The notes under the pieces were generated by a model that saw only the letters and a list, made by a program, of their open reading frames with translations, was not told the DNA's origin and made no database searches. This document shows, piece by piece, positions 1 to 10,661 of a stretch of 64,000 nucleotides of DNA. Where the stretch lies: assembly GCF_003589595.1 (NCBI RefSeq), contig NW_020653993.1:3974843-4038842 (forward strand), given 5' to 3'. The translations under genes and the position numbers were made by a program. The DNA is from Hyposmocoma kahamanoa. Lineage: Eukaryota > Arthropoda > Insecta > Lepidoptera > Cosmopterigidae. The stretch's first letter is position 1; each line of letters starts with the position of its first letter.

Positions 1-113
1 TTGCGCGCGCATCTCACGACAGTGGCGCTGCAACTGAGCTTCTAAATATTATATAAATTCTAAATTAGCAGTGGCGCATCTACAAGAGTCTAATTTGAAG
101 GCGTCCTTGTAGC
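1..113. mobile_element. mitK inverted-repeat element, cut by window edge
   Basis: The right end of a small inverted-repeat element whose fuller copy lies at 6904-7160. Both carry a CAGTGGCGCTGCAAC-type block, then an ACAAGAG motif and a terminal AATTTGAAGGCG. The left end lies outside the window. No coding capacity is seen. Confidence 0.45.
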
Positions 114-256
114 CTCAAGTTTCACCTATCCTACCTATTGTAAAAAAAAAACATGACATCACTACCTTGTAGAGTAATGGGATACCGCACGCGGCGGGCC
201 GCAGTGTAACTTATATTGCCTAATGTCTATAGCACAATTATGTGAATACACTACAA

Positions 257-431
257 GCATTACCGTGTACGGGTTGAAGGGTTAAGGGTGCTGGTGAAAT
301 GGGGCATGGGACTGGTCAACTTACGTCTCAGGGTGACGGGAGCAATGGGAGACCAATTCAAATGTTTGCGATTTAAAGCTTTTCACCAGGCACATGACTT
401 GTTCGTCCCGTCGCTTCGTACCATAAAAAAA
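257..431 (-). repeat. repA copy, partial
   Basis: Similar to more than 20 other loci in this window, defined as plus when reading GACGGGACGAACAAGTCG towards CTCTACTGCTACCAA. This copy runs from the internal accession-site hairpin region to the 5' end with its A-run, and lacks the 3' third and part of the middle. Confidence 0.7.
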
Positions 432-548
432 CGATTCCGTCGACAGTTTATCGATTTTACTATCAGACATCACTACTTTCAATACAATTCCCATCCGATT
501 CATTAATTCATCCTGAGTAGCTTGTAAAATAGTTGCAACGGCAATAAT

Positions 549-596
549 CCTCAGATCTTTGCGATATAAAGCTCTGAGTGACACTGCAACTGCTAT
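549..596 (-). repeat. repA fragment
   Basis: A short piece matching the CAGATCTTTGCGATTTAAAG block of repA and the following GCACTGCAACTG. It may be a displaced part of the copy at 257-431. Confidence 0.45.
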
Positions 597-599
597 ATC

Positions 600-1475
600 T
601 ATAATAAGAAGAAGAGAAGAAGTAGAGAGAGATGGTATTCAAAATTTGCCATTTACGAGGTGTAAAACTGCAGTGAAACAAAAACTTTATACTTAAGGTA
701 TTATCATGCAAATTCAAATCGTTTATTTCGGAATATTACGTCCACATTATTATAAAAAATTCCAAAATCATAAAGCGCACACATACATTACATTCGATAA
801 TAAAATAAACAAAATAAATTAAACTATATACAAATGAAATTAAATCAATAAAGGACTATAAACTAAAAACAAACACTAGGCTCAATTAAATAATAACAAT
901 AATGTATCATGGACTATCCTTTCTTATATGTAGATTCATCCAGTGGATTTGAATGGGACAGCTCAATCTATCTCCCACTATGGCCAGGATGCTGTTAGAG
1001 CCCCCGCGCACACGTCGTCACGGGGAAGCTACTCTTTTTCCAATGATAGCATGAAAGCCGTCAGTGTGTACCTCTGTGAATATACCTAATGCGCTACAAT
1101 AGCGGCAGTCCCATGACGCATTATTATACTGCACCCTCAAAGTGTTTAGGGTCACCTTGCTATACGTCACCCAAAGTCTACACATACAGAAGGTTTGACA
1201 GTATGCTTTAAACAGCGTCAATTTGATCTCGTTACTACTACATGTAAACCTCCGGGCAAGCATGTTTACTCTTACCGCGAGGGTTCTCCGCTATCTTTCA
1301 ATGTCCACCAGATCGGACTGATCGTCAGTCACCCAGTGACGCAGGTATATAAACATATATTATACAACTTCCGCGTACCTGGATGACTAAAATCCGTTAG
1401 CTCTTGCAGGTAGTCTCGATCTAAGACGTTTAAATTAAAATATAATGGTAAATGTATTCAAATGTATATTTGTAA
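600..1475. other. No recognisable gene or repeat
   Basis: AT-rich sequence with only short chance reading frames. Nothing resembling a protein domain, RNA gene or a family seen elsewhere in the window was found. Confidence 0.5.
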
Positions 1476-1477
1476 AG

Positions 1478-1604
1478 AGAAACTCCAGAGTTTCTTGCTC
1501 ATTTTTCTTAGGAATCTGCCTTACGAATGAGCAGTATAGTTTAATCAGTATGACGATTTCAAAAGTAATTTGCTTATCTATGAAATAAAGATTATTTGAC
1601 TTTA
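1478..1604 (+). mobile_element. LINE 3' end fragment, same family as 54.6-56.1 kb
   Basis: The segment contains the 3'-terminal motifs of the reverse-transcriptase element on the minus strand at 54560-56140: AGAGTTTCTTGCTC, an ACGA(A/G)CAG or GAATGAGCAG motif, then TATGAAATAAAGATTATTTGACTTT. It is a severely 5'-truncated copy with no coding part, ending in the TTGACTTT-type tail of that family. Confidence 0.6.
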
Positions 1605-1930
1605 ACTTTGGCTATACACAGCTCTTATCAACAGTCACTTGGTATTTAAAAAAAATATCGTGACAGTGTGCCCCATTGTCTTTAAGAGGACCAGTGACCT
1701 GATGAATGCCAGGGTGTTCCACTGATTCTAAATGCAGCGGAGACGTAGTAATCGTTCAGAGGAAAGTTAAATGCAAACAACATGAGGCAAATGTAGAAAG
1801 AAGTATGTTATACAATGTACACATAAAAGTAGGAATCATAACGTCGTTTTAGAGTGAATATATGAAAATGCGTATGGGAGATTTTCAAGGCGACAATAAA
1901 CAAACAGTTGCAGAGTTTCAAATTGCAAAA

Positions 1931-2122
1931 GAGGTGCACTCCCAATGCGCCCGACACCCTGAGATATAGTTGACAAGGCCCACGTGCCTGTAATTTCCCC
2001 TGCACCCCTGTCCTTGAAAACCGAATCGCAATAATGCTCACATTACTGCTTGGCGGCAGAAATAGGTAAGGTGACAGTACTTCCCTGGACGAACTATTTC
2101 ACAAGGGGCTCTACTGCTACCA
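1931..2122 (+). repeat. repA copy, 3' part
   Basis: Begins inside the element and reaches its 3' terminus (CTCTACTGCTACCAA). It contains the conserved GTAATG/CATTAC hairpin region (here AATAATGCTCACATTACTG) and the GGCGGCAGAAATAGGTAAGG block. Confidence 0.75.
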
Positions 2123-2160
2123 AAAAACATTCCTAACATCATACAATTTTTGGGAAATAT

Positions 2161-2334
2161 AACAAAGATCGAACATTTAGAATAAATACCTTCGATCCTG
2201 CCGGATTCGAACTAACGTTCTCTAGCTAACCATGCCAGACGTTATGCCAACTAAGCCACGGAACGAACCAGCCTACCTTACGAATTTTTCTCATGTGCTT
2301 GTTAACAACTTTTTATGCCGCAGCGCCATCTAGT
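2161..2334 (-). mobile_element. tRNA-like element E (type a), single
   Basis: On the minus strand it reads AGATGGCGCT, an A-box-like TGGCTTAGTTGGCATA, a B-box-like GTTCGAATCC, then GATCGAAGG and GATCTTTGT. The same order of motifs occurs at 12651-12915 and 53523-53745. The paired A and B boxes indicate a tRNA-derived internal polymerase III promoter, so a SINE-type element. It lacks the 3' ACTAGTGGAGTAATTTCACA module found in other copies. Confidence 0.65.
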
Positions 2335-2339
2335 GTAAT

Positions 2340-2900
2340 TTATTCCTTAACTCAGAGATGTAGGTACCTTCACAGCTACCATACACAGGAGGTGTTTTTT
2401 GCTGCTTTTCTAAGTTAAGGGCATTGAATACTGAAAACATAAGGGCGCTCGAATTATACCTGGGAGTGTATAAATTTCGACAGCCCTCTCATACTGATTT
2501 TCCTATATTTCCACAAGTTTCCAGATAAAACTCGTTAATCACAACATCCGAGTGATGTTCGAGAAAACAATAGCTCTATTGTTACAAGCTGATGAGAGTA
2601 TCCATTATGATATTATCCGATGTAGATCGCTACTACGCTTTTATTGCCACGCTATAGGATCGTTTTTAATTAAGCTTTTGATATAGGGATAAGAGTGGCC
2701 AGATTTTATATAAACATGAGAAAAGTGGAAGGCCCAGATGGAGAAGGCGCGACGAGCTAGATGCTCATTATGAAACCTTTGCTTATAGCAGGGTTAAGTT
2801 GCGATTAGTAGAGGAAAGAAAGGAATGCCATTACCCTGCAGACGGATTATAACGTTTAAATTGAAATGAAATGTAATAAATATGTTATGTATTGTATGTT
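2340..2900. other. No recognisable gene or repeat
   Basis: Unique-looking AT-rich sequence. No domain, RNA gene or family seen elsewhere in the window. Confidence 0.5.
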
Positions 2901-2905
2901 CTATA

Positions 2906-3016
2906 CAAACTAATATTATAAATGCGATAAAAACTCAGTGTTACATTTTCACGCCTTGTACGCTGAACCAGTATTGATGAATTTTGGTTTATAGACAGAT
3001 TAGAATTCCGTACCAA
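2906..3016 (+). repeat. repO copy
   Basis: Shares ACTAATATTATAAATGC, GTTACATTTTCACGCCT and TTGATGAATTTTGGT with 14943-15060. This is a widespread type of insect dispersed repeat. No terminal structure can be defined from two copies. Confidence 0.5.
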
Positions 3017-3139
3017 AAAATGTAGAATAAGAATCATAACCACATTAAGAACTACGTCGTCATCATTATGACCCAATACATGTCCAGATTTATAAGTGTC
3101 TCTGAATGTCTTCGATCTTAATTCTGAAAGCTCTGTTCT

Positions 3140-3315
3140 GTGATATTGTGACGATGGGATCTATTCCATCTTCATCCCACCTGTTTATCACCCTTTTTCT
3201 GGTTCCTGGCTACTTACTTTTGAAATTATGTATCGTTTTCTAATTCTTTTGCTTCGTCATTCTTACCTTGCTACCTTCCGTCGCCACTCGCATCAAGATT
3301 CTCGGAGAAGGAAGA
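3140..3315 (+). repeat. repN copy
   Basis: Resembles 49805-49985 in the same orientation, sharing TGTGACGAT, TGGTTCCTGGC(T/C)ACTTACTTTT and a GCTTCGTCAT/CATCAA(A/G)ATTCTC block. At both loci a TTTATGTGGACCGA motif follows 230-350 bp further on. At 50.2 kb that motif is the end of a LINE coding remnant on the minus strand, so repN may be LINE 3' sequence. Confidence 0.45.
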
Positions 3316-3402
3316 CCGTATCCTCCTATTATGTAAAGCTAACTGCTTATAAGCAACCATAATACGAATACGGCCTATACTTTGGGCCTTTACTTTACCT
3401 GT

Positions 3403-3611
3403 GCTTCCTTTCTTCCTTCCTTTCTTCCTTCCTTTCTTCCTTCCTTTCTTCCTTCCTTTCTTCCTTCCTTTCTTCCTTCCTTTCTTCCTTCCTTTCTTCC
3501 TTCCTTTCTTCCTTCCTTTCTTCCTTTCTTCCTTTCGTTCTTCCTTCCTTTCTTCCTTCCTTTCTTTCTTCTTTTCTTCCTTCCTTTCTTTCTTCCTTTC
3601 TCTCTTCCTTC
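3403..3611. repeat. Microsatellite (CTTTCTTC)n
   Basis: About 200 bp of a pyrimidine-only 8-mer, regular at first and interrupted after about 3530. The long open frames through it in several phases are low-complexity artefacts, not genes. Confidence 0.95.
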
Positions 3612-3739
3612 ACCTATTCCCTGTTATGTTACTTCTACAATAAATTTATGTGGACCGAGCGTACTTTCTATCACTAGAATAGAATATGTTTATTTGCTAG
3701 AATACAGTCATAACATAAGGTATTAAGTAAAATTAGGTA

Positions 3740-4840
3740 CATTGTATTCAACCTGCAAGCAGATCTGCAAATATTAATGGGATTTAATGTTTAGTCTCTA
3801 CAGTTTCAAATTAATGTAACAAATTTGTAAATTCTAAGTATGCTTTATTACTATAGACGCAATGTGTCAAAAGCTATTTTGTAAATTGTAATTTAAAAGT
3901 GTCCTTGTAGCAATTTAATTTCGTTTGGTAATTCATTGTCAATAATTATACATATGTTGAAGCAGTTATTCGTATAAATTATTTTCTTGCAACGAGGTTG
4001 GTATTAAAGATTCATAATTTTTACTCCAGTTTGCCTTTGAATGACTTCATCACGTGTTTTAAAATATTGAGGATGAGAGTTGACAAATACGCAGATATTC
4101 CTATTGTATTATTACTTAACCCCTCGGCCACAATATAAACCACGTACAGAATTAAACTCCCACCAAAATCTAAAATCCTAATTCCCACTCTATAAGTCAC
4201 AGTAAAATCACCCTTAAACGGAATGCTACCAAACCAAATCGTATTTTAGAACAGCAACACTGCATTTCAACAATTTATCCGACAGGAACATATATCCTCA
4301 AACAATTGCTTCTAGAACAATCTACGTCTCGAATGTCGAATCGAATAGCGATTCCGAATATTATGCCGAACGATTGTTAACAGATATTTACGACTCGATC
4401 GGTTTCAATAATTCAGTGTACGCTGCTATCCGTATTTATTTTTGGGAGTTATTTTGAATACGTGCGAAAGCCAGCGAAGGACTTCTGCGGTTTTCAAACT
4501 GATAAAAGATTCATTTTGTAACTGAGTGAGGCGGCCTTTTGTACCCTTCTTTTGTTTTGTCTGTTTTATTGTTGTAAGAATGTTTAGCAGGTTACATAAA
4601 GGCAGATAAATAATTCTGAATTAAACAGGCCGACCAGCTCCTTCAGATTCACAAGTCCACAAGTGTCACAAGCCCAATTTTTGACACAATCGACTATTTT
4701 TCTACTGACAATCAAAAAAATATGTCCAAATCAACACTTCGAATACTTCGGTGTCCAACTGGACAAGCTTTGACAATTACGATAAAGATACATGCGATCA
4801 TAAGTTAAAACTGAAAATAATACGAACTACATAAAACAAA
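3740..4840. other. No recognisable gene or repeat
   Basis: About 1.1 kb of AT-rich sequence without a domain-bearing frame or a family seen elsewhere in the window. Confidence 0.5.
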
Positions 4841-4845
4841 TGACA

Positions 4846-5066
4846 TGGCAGCCTAATGGTTAGGTCTACCGCCTCTCAAGCACAGGCCGTGGGTTTGAAT
4901 CCGGGTTTGAAAGGAGACATCGGGATGAAACCTGCAAGTCGGAGAAAGTTCATAGATCTCGGAAAACGCGTGAAGTTCCCAACCCACATGGGTCAGCGTG
5001 TTGCTTTATGGACTTAAAACCTTCGCCTGAAAGGAGACCCGTGCTCTGCAATGGGACGTATAAACA
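4846..5066 (+). mobile_element. sineF, tRNA-headed SINE
   Basis: The head has an A-box-like CCTAATGGTTAGGTC and a B-box-like GGGTTTGAATCC. The body has CGTGAAGTTCCCAACCC and the tail GAAAGGAGACCCGTG then GGGACGTATA. The part after the B box (CACCTCTGAG...) present in other copies is deleted. This type of SINE is common in Lepidoptera. Confidence 0.75.
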
Positions 5067-5069
5067 AAT

Positions 5070-5800
5070 TATGTAAATGTGAAATTTTATAACACTTCTT
5101 TTAAAAAGTTGTCGACTGATTTCTTCGCAGAAACTTTAAATTTCTCTCGTGAAAAGTGATCTGTTTGCAGATGTGGCCTTATGAGTATAGTTGTGCGAAC
5201 TTATTCTGTGCCAAGGATTTTTGTGACTAATTAAGCTTTACTTGAGCAAAACCGCAAAGATACAGATGGAAGGTGATTACCATCGCAATGTGTAATGGTT
5301 TTGGCAATGCTGTGGAAGTATAATGCATTGGCGGTCATGAAATGATCTAGTCACAAATTTTCCACGTAATGCGTTTTACTATAATTACAATTGCGACAAA
5401 AACCGTCGATATTTATCTCTTTCAATTCACAAATAACACGCCCAGTACCAACCCTTACATCTTGTCTATCGGAGTATTGATATGACAATTAATAGTACCA
5501 AGGTATCAGCTTATAGTGGAAATGTGTAACCAACACTGTTGTGTTCATATCTTACGAATGTTCTGCTTTGCACAGTATGCTATGAATAATGTTCATTATT
5601 AAGCGGTGTACAGCTTTGTTCCAGTAACCATTCGTATTCAGTTATTTAATAAACAATATTATTCGTTACTTAAGAGCATTGCGAAGAAAACTTTCGAAAC
5701 GAAAAGCAAAATCCTGTTTATACCACTTAACCTCAACGTATTTCATAGACTTTAAAAAAAGTATCATGGATTGTTGACTTTAAATTTTTATTTTCCGAAA
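5070..5800. other. No recognisable gene or repeat
   Basis: AT-rich sequence with nothing identified. Confidence 0.5.
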
Positions 5801-5808
5801 TACAAAAC

Positions 5809-6084
5809 TAACGGGGCGAACAAGCCGTGTGCTTGATGGTAAGCTACACGCCTGTCCATAACACTTGCAGTGCCACTCAGAACTTTAAATCACAAAGATC
5901 CGAGGGGCACTGCTCTGAGCCCATCACCCTGAGACATAAATTAGCAAGTCCCATGTACCTGTAATTTCACCAGCAACCTTTAAATCCGGAACGCAATAAT
6001 GCTCACATTACTGCCTGGTGGCAGAAATAGATAAAGTGGCAGTACTTCTCTGGGGGAACATTTTACAAGGAACTCTATAGCTAA
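5809..6084 (+). repeat. repA copy, near full length
   Basis: Runs from ACGGGGCGAACAAGCCG through GATGGTAAGCTACACGCCTG, the CACAAAGATC block and the ATGCTCACATTACTG hairpin to a degraded 3' end (CTCTATAGCTAA). One of the better plus-strand copies for defining the family. Confidence 0.8.
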
Positions 6085-6485
6085 TTATAATATTATGTAA
6101 TTATTTTTCTAAATACCTATTGCGCTCTGACGCTGGCACTTCACAATCCTCTCAATACGGTTCTTCGTTTTGTTTTAATAGATAATGGCCCTTAACGAGA
6201 CTTAAGACGCACTTGAGTATCTGAGCAAAAGGCAAGAAGAGATATTATACCGGTGTTTATAAATATAATAAAACTGATAGACACTTCATCCTGCACACGT
6301 TCCATGTATTTGGCATCTTTGTTGAGCGGGGATTACAGCTTAAAATGAATGTATTTCAGAAGAATTCACTCATAATATGAACAAAAGCTCTTGTTAGATA
6401 TTACAGGAAAATATATTTTAAAAGTGTAATCCTGTTTAAGTGAAAATAATTTATTTGTGATGTATTGGTAGTTAAATAATTTCTC
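6085..6485. other. No recognisable gene or repeat
   Basis: AT-rich sequence with nothing identified. Confidence 0.5.
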
Positions 6486-6489
6486 TTGG

Positions 6490-6526
6490 AGCCACAACCC
6501 AAAACTGGGTGTTTTGGGTTGTGGCT
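6490..6526. repeat. Perfect 16-bp hairpin
   Basis: Arms 6490-6505 and 6511-6526 are exact reverse complements around the 5-nt loop TGGGT. A minus-strand B-box-like motif (GGTTCGATTCCCGG) lies 40 bp downstream at about 6567-6580, so this may be the edge of a decayed tRNA-derived element. No function can be assigned. Confidence 0.6.
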
Positions 6527-6903
6527 AGAGCAAATTTAGTAAAGTTCATTCCGAAAATTAGTCCAACCGGGAATCGAACCGTCGACCTCCAATTGAACGG
6601 TTCTCCCAACGCTTTACTAAGTAATTGTAATTTCAAAGTCTCAGCCCTTGCGCATTCGGTTCTGTATGACTGCACACGGCGGGCAACCTTGTATTCACCT
6701 CTATGAGCGCTTGCTTAGGTTCCTTTTTCCTCGTAGTGAGTGCCTGGTGCCATTAGTGAGATTTAGTAGGCAATTATAGCGCAGGTATTGTCGATTTTGT
6801 ATAAGACTGATATATCTGTGAGTAGTAACTATTTAGTAATTAATGGTTATGCAAAGTAAACTAAAACGTGCCTTTTTTGTGTGTCATTATCAGTCTGGAA
6901 ACT

Positions 6904-7160
6904 TTAGGGTGCCTTCAAATCTGACGCTTATAAAAGCGCTGCAGTGGCGCCACTATTAATTTTTATATAATGTTTAAAACCGCAGTTGCAGCGCCGCTGT
7001 CGTGGCATACACGCGCCGTTTTTGCAGTCACAATTAAACGTGAAACACACGTAGAGGGAGCGCTTTAGTGAACTAAAATTTACTGAAGACGCGCGGCTGC
7101 CGCCCCACTGTCACGCCACCGCGGCTCTTGTACAAAGCTTTTAATTTGAAGGCGCTCTAA
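6904..7160. mobile_element. mitK inverted-repeat element (MITE-like), 257 bp
   Basis: The ends read TTAGGGTGCCTTCAAAT and, on the other strand, TTAGAGCGCCTTCAAAT, a 17-bp imperfect terminal inverted repeat. The interior is relatively GC-rich (GCGCTGCAGTGGCGCC and CGCGCGGCTGCCGCC) and has no open frame. A second copy is cut by the window start. I could not identify a target duplication. Confidence 0.55.
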
Positions 7161-7187
7161 GGCTCAATTTATATTGCAGCGGAACAA
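7161..7187 (+). repeat. Short repeat GGCTCAATTTATATTGC
   Basis: A motif of about 28 bp found again at 15574-15603 and 56849-56878, each time as GCTCAATTTATA(T/A)TGC followed by (A/C)GCGGAAC or CGCGAAAC. It probably marks the end of an undetermined mobile element. Confidence 0.4.
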
Positions 7188-7564
7188 AATAGAAAGTATA
7201 GCGTGTCAACTCCATCTAGTGCGCCCGAAGCGTACTTGCAAGCGTCCTACTCGATATCGCGACGACCACCCATCCTCGAGAACTAGATTAGTCTTTTCGA
7301 ATGTAGATGGCGCTTCTCGTCATTGACCCTGTTTTGCCAAAATATCTCTTATTCATGACCAAATATGGTAATAACGAAACAACTTCCGGTAACTTCCGTT
7401 TTATGCGTGATTACAGTTTTTCAACATTTTTTCTGAATGTTATTTAACAGTTCGGCACTGATGGTTTTGATTGTGCTAGCGGATAAAAGGGCGAGGTGAA
7501 ATCTCCAAACCCTACAATCAGCTAATTACATAGTCATTACCAATTCTATAACCTTTATGTCAAC

Positions 7565-7643
7565 TAAGCGACACGACTGTCCTTATGAGTTGCAGAGCTT
7601 TAAATCGCAAGGTTTTGAGATGCACTGCCACTGCACCCATCAG
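7565..7643 (+). repeat. repA fragment in a rearranged cluster
   Basis: A plus-strand piece (AAGCGACACGACTGTCC to CACTGCACCCATCAG) directly abutting a minus-strand repA piece at 7644. Confidence 0.6.
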
Positions 7644-7829
7644 ATTTTGGTGAAATTACAGCCACGTGGGACTTGTCAACTTTTATATCAAGTAACGGGC
7701 GCAGTGGCAGTACCCTTCAGATCTTTGCGATTTAAAGCTCGTGAATGGCACTGCAACTATCATGGACAGGCGTGTAGCTTACCATCAGGCGCACGACTCT
7801 CGTCTCGTCACTTGATCTTATAAAAAAAA
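7644..7829 (-). repeat. repA fragment in a rearranged cluster
   Basis: A minus-strand piece ending at the repA 5' terminus (CGTCTCGTCACTTGATCTTAT plus an A-run). It is flanked on both sides by plus-strand repA sequence, giving a foldback arrangement. Confidence 0.7.
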
Positions 7830-7997
7830 CCCTGAGACATAAGTTGATAAGTCTCATATGCTTGTAATTTTACCAACATTCTTATCCTCCTAAACCGGAA
7901 TACGGTAATGGTCATATTACTGCTTGGGAGCAGAAATAGGTAAGGTGGCAGTACTTCCCTGGATGGACTCTTTCACAAGAAGCTCTACTGCAACCAA
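7830..7997 (+). repeat. repA copy, 3' part
   Basis: Starts abruptly at CCCTGAGACATAAG after the A-run of the preceding inverted piece and continues to the 3' terminus (CTCTACTGCAACCAA), including TTACTGCTTGGGAGCAG. Confidence 0.7.
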
Positions 7998-7999
7998 GT

Positions 8000-8585
8000 T
8001 AGTTTTGCTTACGTGTTTTGAACTGATTATAACTCCATCTAGCGTGTGAAAGTCAGTTCTGCGAAGTTGTACGGTATGAGCCGTAGCTTAGTGTATCTAG
8101 AACTGGTAATTAATTATCCGTTCTAACTCTCGCTGCTAGTTTAGACTCAGCTAATTTCGTGAATGAAATTGTTATACTTTGGTGGATGAAAGGGCTGTGG
8201 AAATGGGAATAGACAATTTAGTACAACGAATAAAGCCAGCATTCACTTTTTTTGGGCTTAACTGTCATAATGGTAATGATGTTCAGGTTCTTATGTTTTA
8301 GCGGTTGTTTTAGATGGGCATAGGTTCCATGGTGACAGTTGACTGACATGGTAAAGTCATTAAGAGTCTTTATAGCGTCGAATGGCTTTAGTTGATTCCG
8401 CATGACAGTGAAAGTGTTCTATCAATCAGTTTGAAAAAAAAATATAGCAAATTGAGAATATATACTGATTAGAATACGGTGTGAAAACACGATTCCTTAA
8501 AAATTTTCACGATAGAAAAAATGCACAAACTTACATCGAAATTTTAGAAAAAACATCTGTATTCAATAGTACTTGATTGTGAATA
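8000..8585. other. No recognisable gene or repeat
   Basis: AT-rich sequence with nothing identified. Confidence 0.5.
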
Positions 8586-8587
8586 GT

Positions 8588-8874
8588 CATTGACTTACAA
8601 ATAAATGGACGACGGGTCTAATACAAAAACCACGAAAAAAAATGTCCCAAGTCAACCTATTTAAACGTAGTGACATGTAAAGGAATTTGAAAAAGCTAAA
8701 ACGTTGAAGTTAAATTGTAATGTCATCGCAGTACTGTCTAATTTTGCTTGCTCCGCTGTCAGTCGAACAAACGAAGACTAAAGCGTGAATGACGCTCTGT
8801 ATACGATTTTAACGCCCTATAAGTTCGGACACTTTTTAGCGCGGACCCGACGTCTATATAATTATAAGTCAATG
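8588..8874 (+). mobile_element. hatG copy 1 (hAT-type MITE, 287 bp)
   Basis: The terminal inverted repeats begin CATTGACTTACAA and close with TATAAGTCAATG. The element is flanked by the 8-bp direct repeat TGAATAGT (8580-8587 and 8875-8882), the duplication length of the hAT superfamily. No transposase is encoded, so it must have moved with an enzyme supplied elsewhere. Interior motifs such as GACACTTTTTAGCGCGGACC are shared with copies at 24395 and 41470. Confidence 0.85.
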
Positions 8875-9014
8875 TGAATAGTGAATTTTTTTATATCAAC
8901 TGAACTAAATAGAATATGTATAGTACAAGATATATATTTTTGAAATGGCTTTTAAATTTCGTTTGTAAAAAAATAAATTCTAAATTCTAAAATATTTGAA
9001 TTCGAGATGAGGTA

Positions 9015-9175
9015 GTATCAACTCTTAACCACTTATATCTAATATTGATGCAAATCACCGTATTTTTCAACGTATTGTTAACCGTGACCATGGAACCTGT
9101 AAAGTATCCGAAACGTTGGTTTGTTTGAAAAAATTAATACACGCGATTCAGATTCTAAGAAACTAGTTTAATTTT
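9015..9175 (+). mobile_element. Penelope-type terminal repeat, solo
   Basis: Contains ACCGTGACCATGGAACCTGTAA then TCCGAAACGTTGGTTTG and ACACGCGATT, matching the terminal repeats of the Penelope-like element at 22872-24292. It also has TCTAATATTGATGCAAATCACC, which lies on the opposite strand relative to ACCGTGACC in that element. This copy is therefore rearranged. Confidence 0.6.
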
Positions 9176-9364
9176 TTAAATAATGATATTATTATTAATA
9201 GCAGTAGAAAGTACTAAATAGCTGATCAGATACTAATGTACCTTTCGCAAATTATAACAAAAGTTGGGCACCTAAAATAAGATACCCTGTGACTTAAATT
9301 GTCAGGCCTTTATCTTCTGAAGATGTGATCTATGAAAACAATAACTTATTATTTTAAATTAAGA

Positions 9365-9560
9365 TCTCTGTGCTTACCTTGCTGGACTGGCTCACAGAGG
9401 TCCCGGCTTCGTTTCTCGGGCCGAAAGAAATATTTGTATGGCCTACATTTATTTATCTTAAGTGTGGGTGTAACTTGCGGTTGTTTATGTGTGTGTCCAC
9501 GGCACCCGCGATGCTTTGCCTAGTGCGGGTTTATGAGTGTATACGTTATTATTATTAATA
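9365..9560 (+). mobile_element. sineB, tRNA-headed SINE
   Basis: The degraded tRNA-like head is followed by the family body: TTTGTATGGCCTACATTTATT, GTGTGGGTGTAACTTGCGG, GTGTCCACGGCACCCGCGAT, and a (TTA)n tail near 9547. Better heads are at 11374 and 53411, where GTGGCCGAACGGTTA resembles the D arm of Ser- or Leu-type tRNAs. Confidence 0.75.
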
Positions 9561-9564
9561 ATCA

Positions 9565-10655
9565 ATTGTTAAATAAATAAGTACCATACACTGACATTCA
9601 AATCAATAATAATGTGAAGACGGTAATAGTCGTCTAAGACAGCGACAGCGACAGCTAAAACCGATTTAATACGACGCCAGATATTCTAAGTTCGCAGTAT
9701 TGCTTACCGCAACACTGAACGGAGCATTTCACGTATATATCTGTATATAGCACATGCAGGTGAGGTATTCAGGAATTTGCTCTTTACACAATGTTTGAAC
9801 TATCGACTTGTTGACAAGAACAATAAATTATTAAAATCTGACCAATCAAAAACAATCACCAGAATAAGCCCTCCGAAATTGGCAAATGCAAGCGTAAATC
9901 TGATATAAATTGCATTAATGCTGTAAATCCTCGACAATATGCGACGCCTGCGTTCGCATCGGTTTAAACAAGACCTATGAAAGCTGAGGTGTATAATTAT
10001 CGGGGATTTCATTCAATTTTGATATTAAATTACCAATAAAAAAAAGAAAATATCAATTAAAACGAGTTTTTACGCGTCCATCAATAATCTTTTCATCACA
10101 CCTGCTTGGCATGATTGCATGGTGGCTAACCATGGCTAACTTGACTATAATGCCCCAAATAAAACTCACGGGTCGTTTTTCTTTCTATTCATTTCTTTCC
10201 ATCCATGGTCATTAAGGCCTTTTTTTCTTGATTTGTAGCACGACATACTTCCTTACATAGGTCAGGTTCAAGTTCAAGCAAGGTTACTTAAGTTCAAAAT
10301 TAAAACATTCGCTTAAAATGTTACCTAAACAGAAATTTAACTCTAACTCAGCCACATATTATTTAAGAATTTATTATTAAGAATTTGTTATAATTGATTT
10401 TAATCATTTACTGTATAAAAATTTTGCTAATTTTTTTCACAATCTTACATGGCTGTATGCGTGTTTACTTTCTACAACATTTTAGTTCGAGTGTATTATC
10501 TACGGAAAAAATAAAAAAGAACTCGCCATTTGCCAAATCCATAATTGTTGTGAACCTTATTCCATTTTATTCTATTCTATTTATTTCCTCGTATATGTGA
10601 TGAAAAACATTGTACTAGTATGTAACACGATGGTAAAAAAATACAAAACTCGAGT
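9565..10655. other. No recognisable gene or repeat
   Basis: About 1.1 kb of AT-rich sequence. Only short frames without domains. Confidence 0.5.
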
Positions 10656-10661
10656 TATTAA

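Noticed and set aside
3382..3726. Open frames of 72-114 codons through the CTTTCTTC microsatellite on both strands
   Set aside because: An 8-mer pyrimidine repeat is open in several frames by composition; there is no non-repetitive domain.
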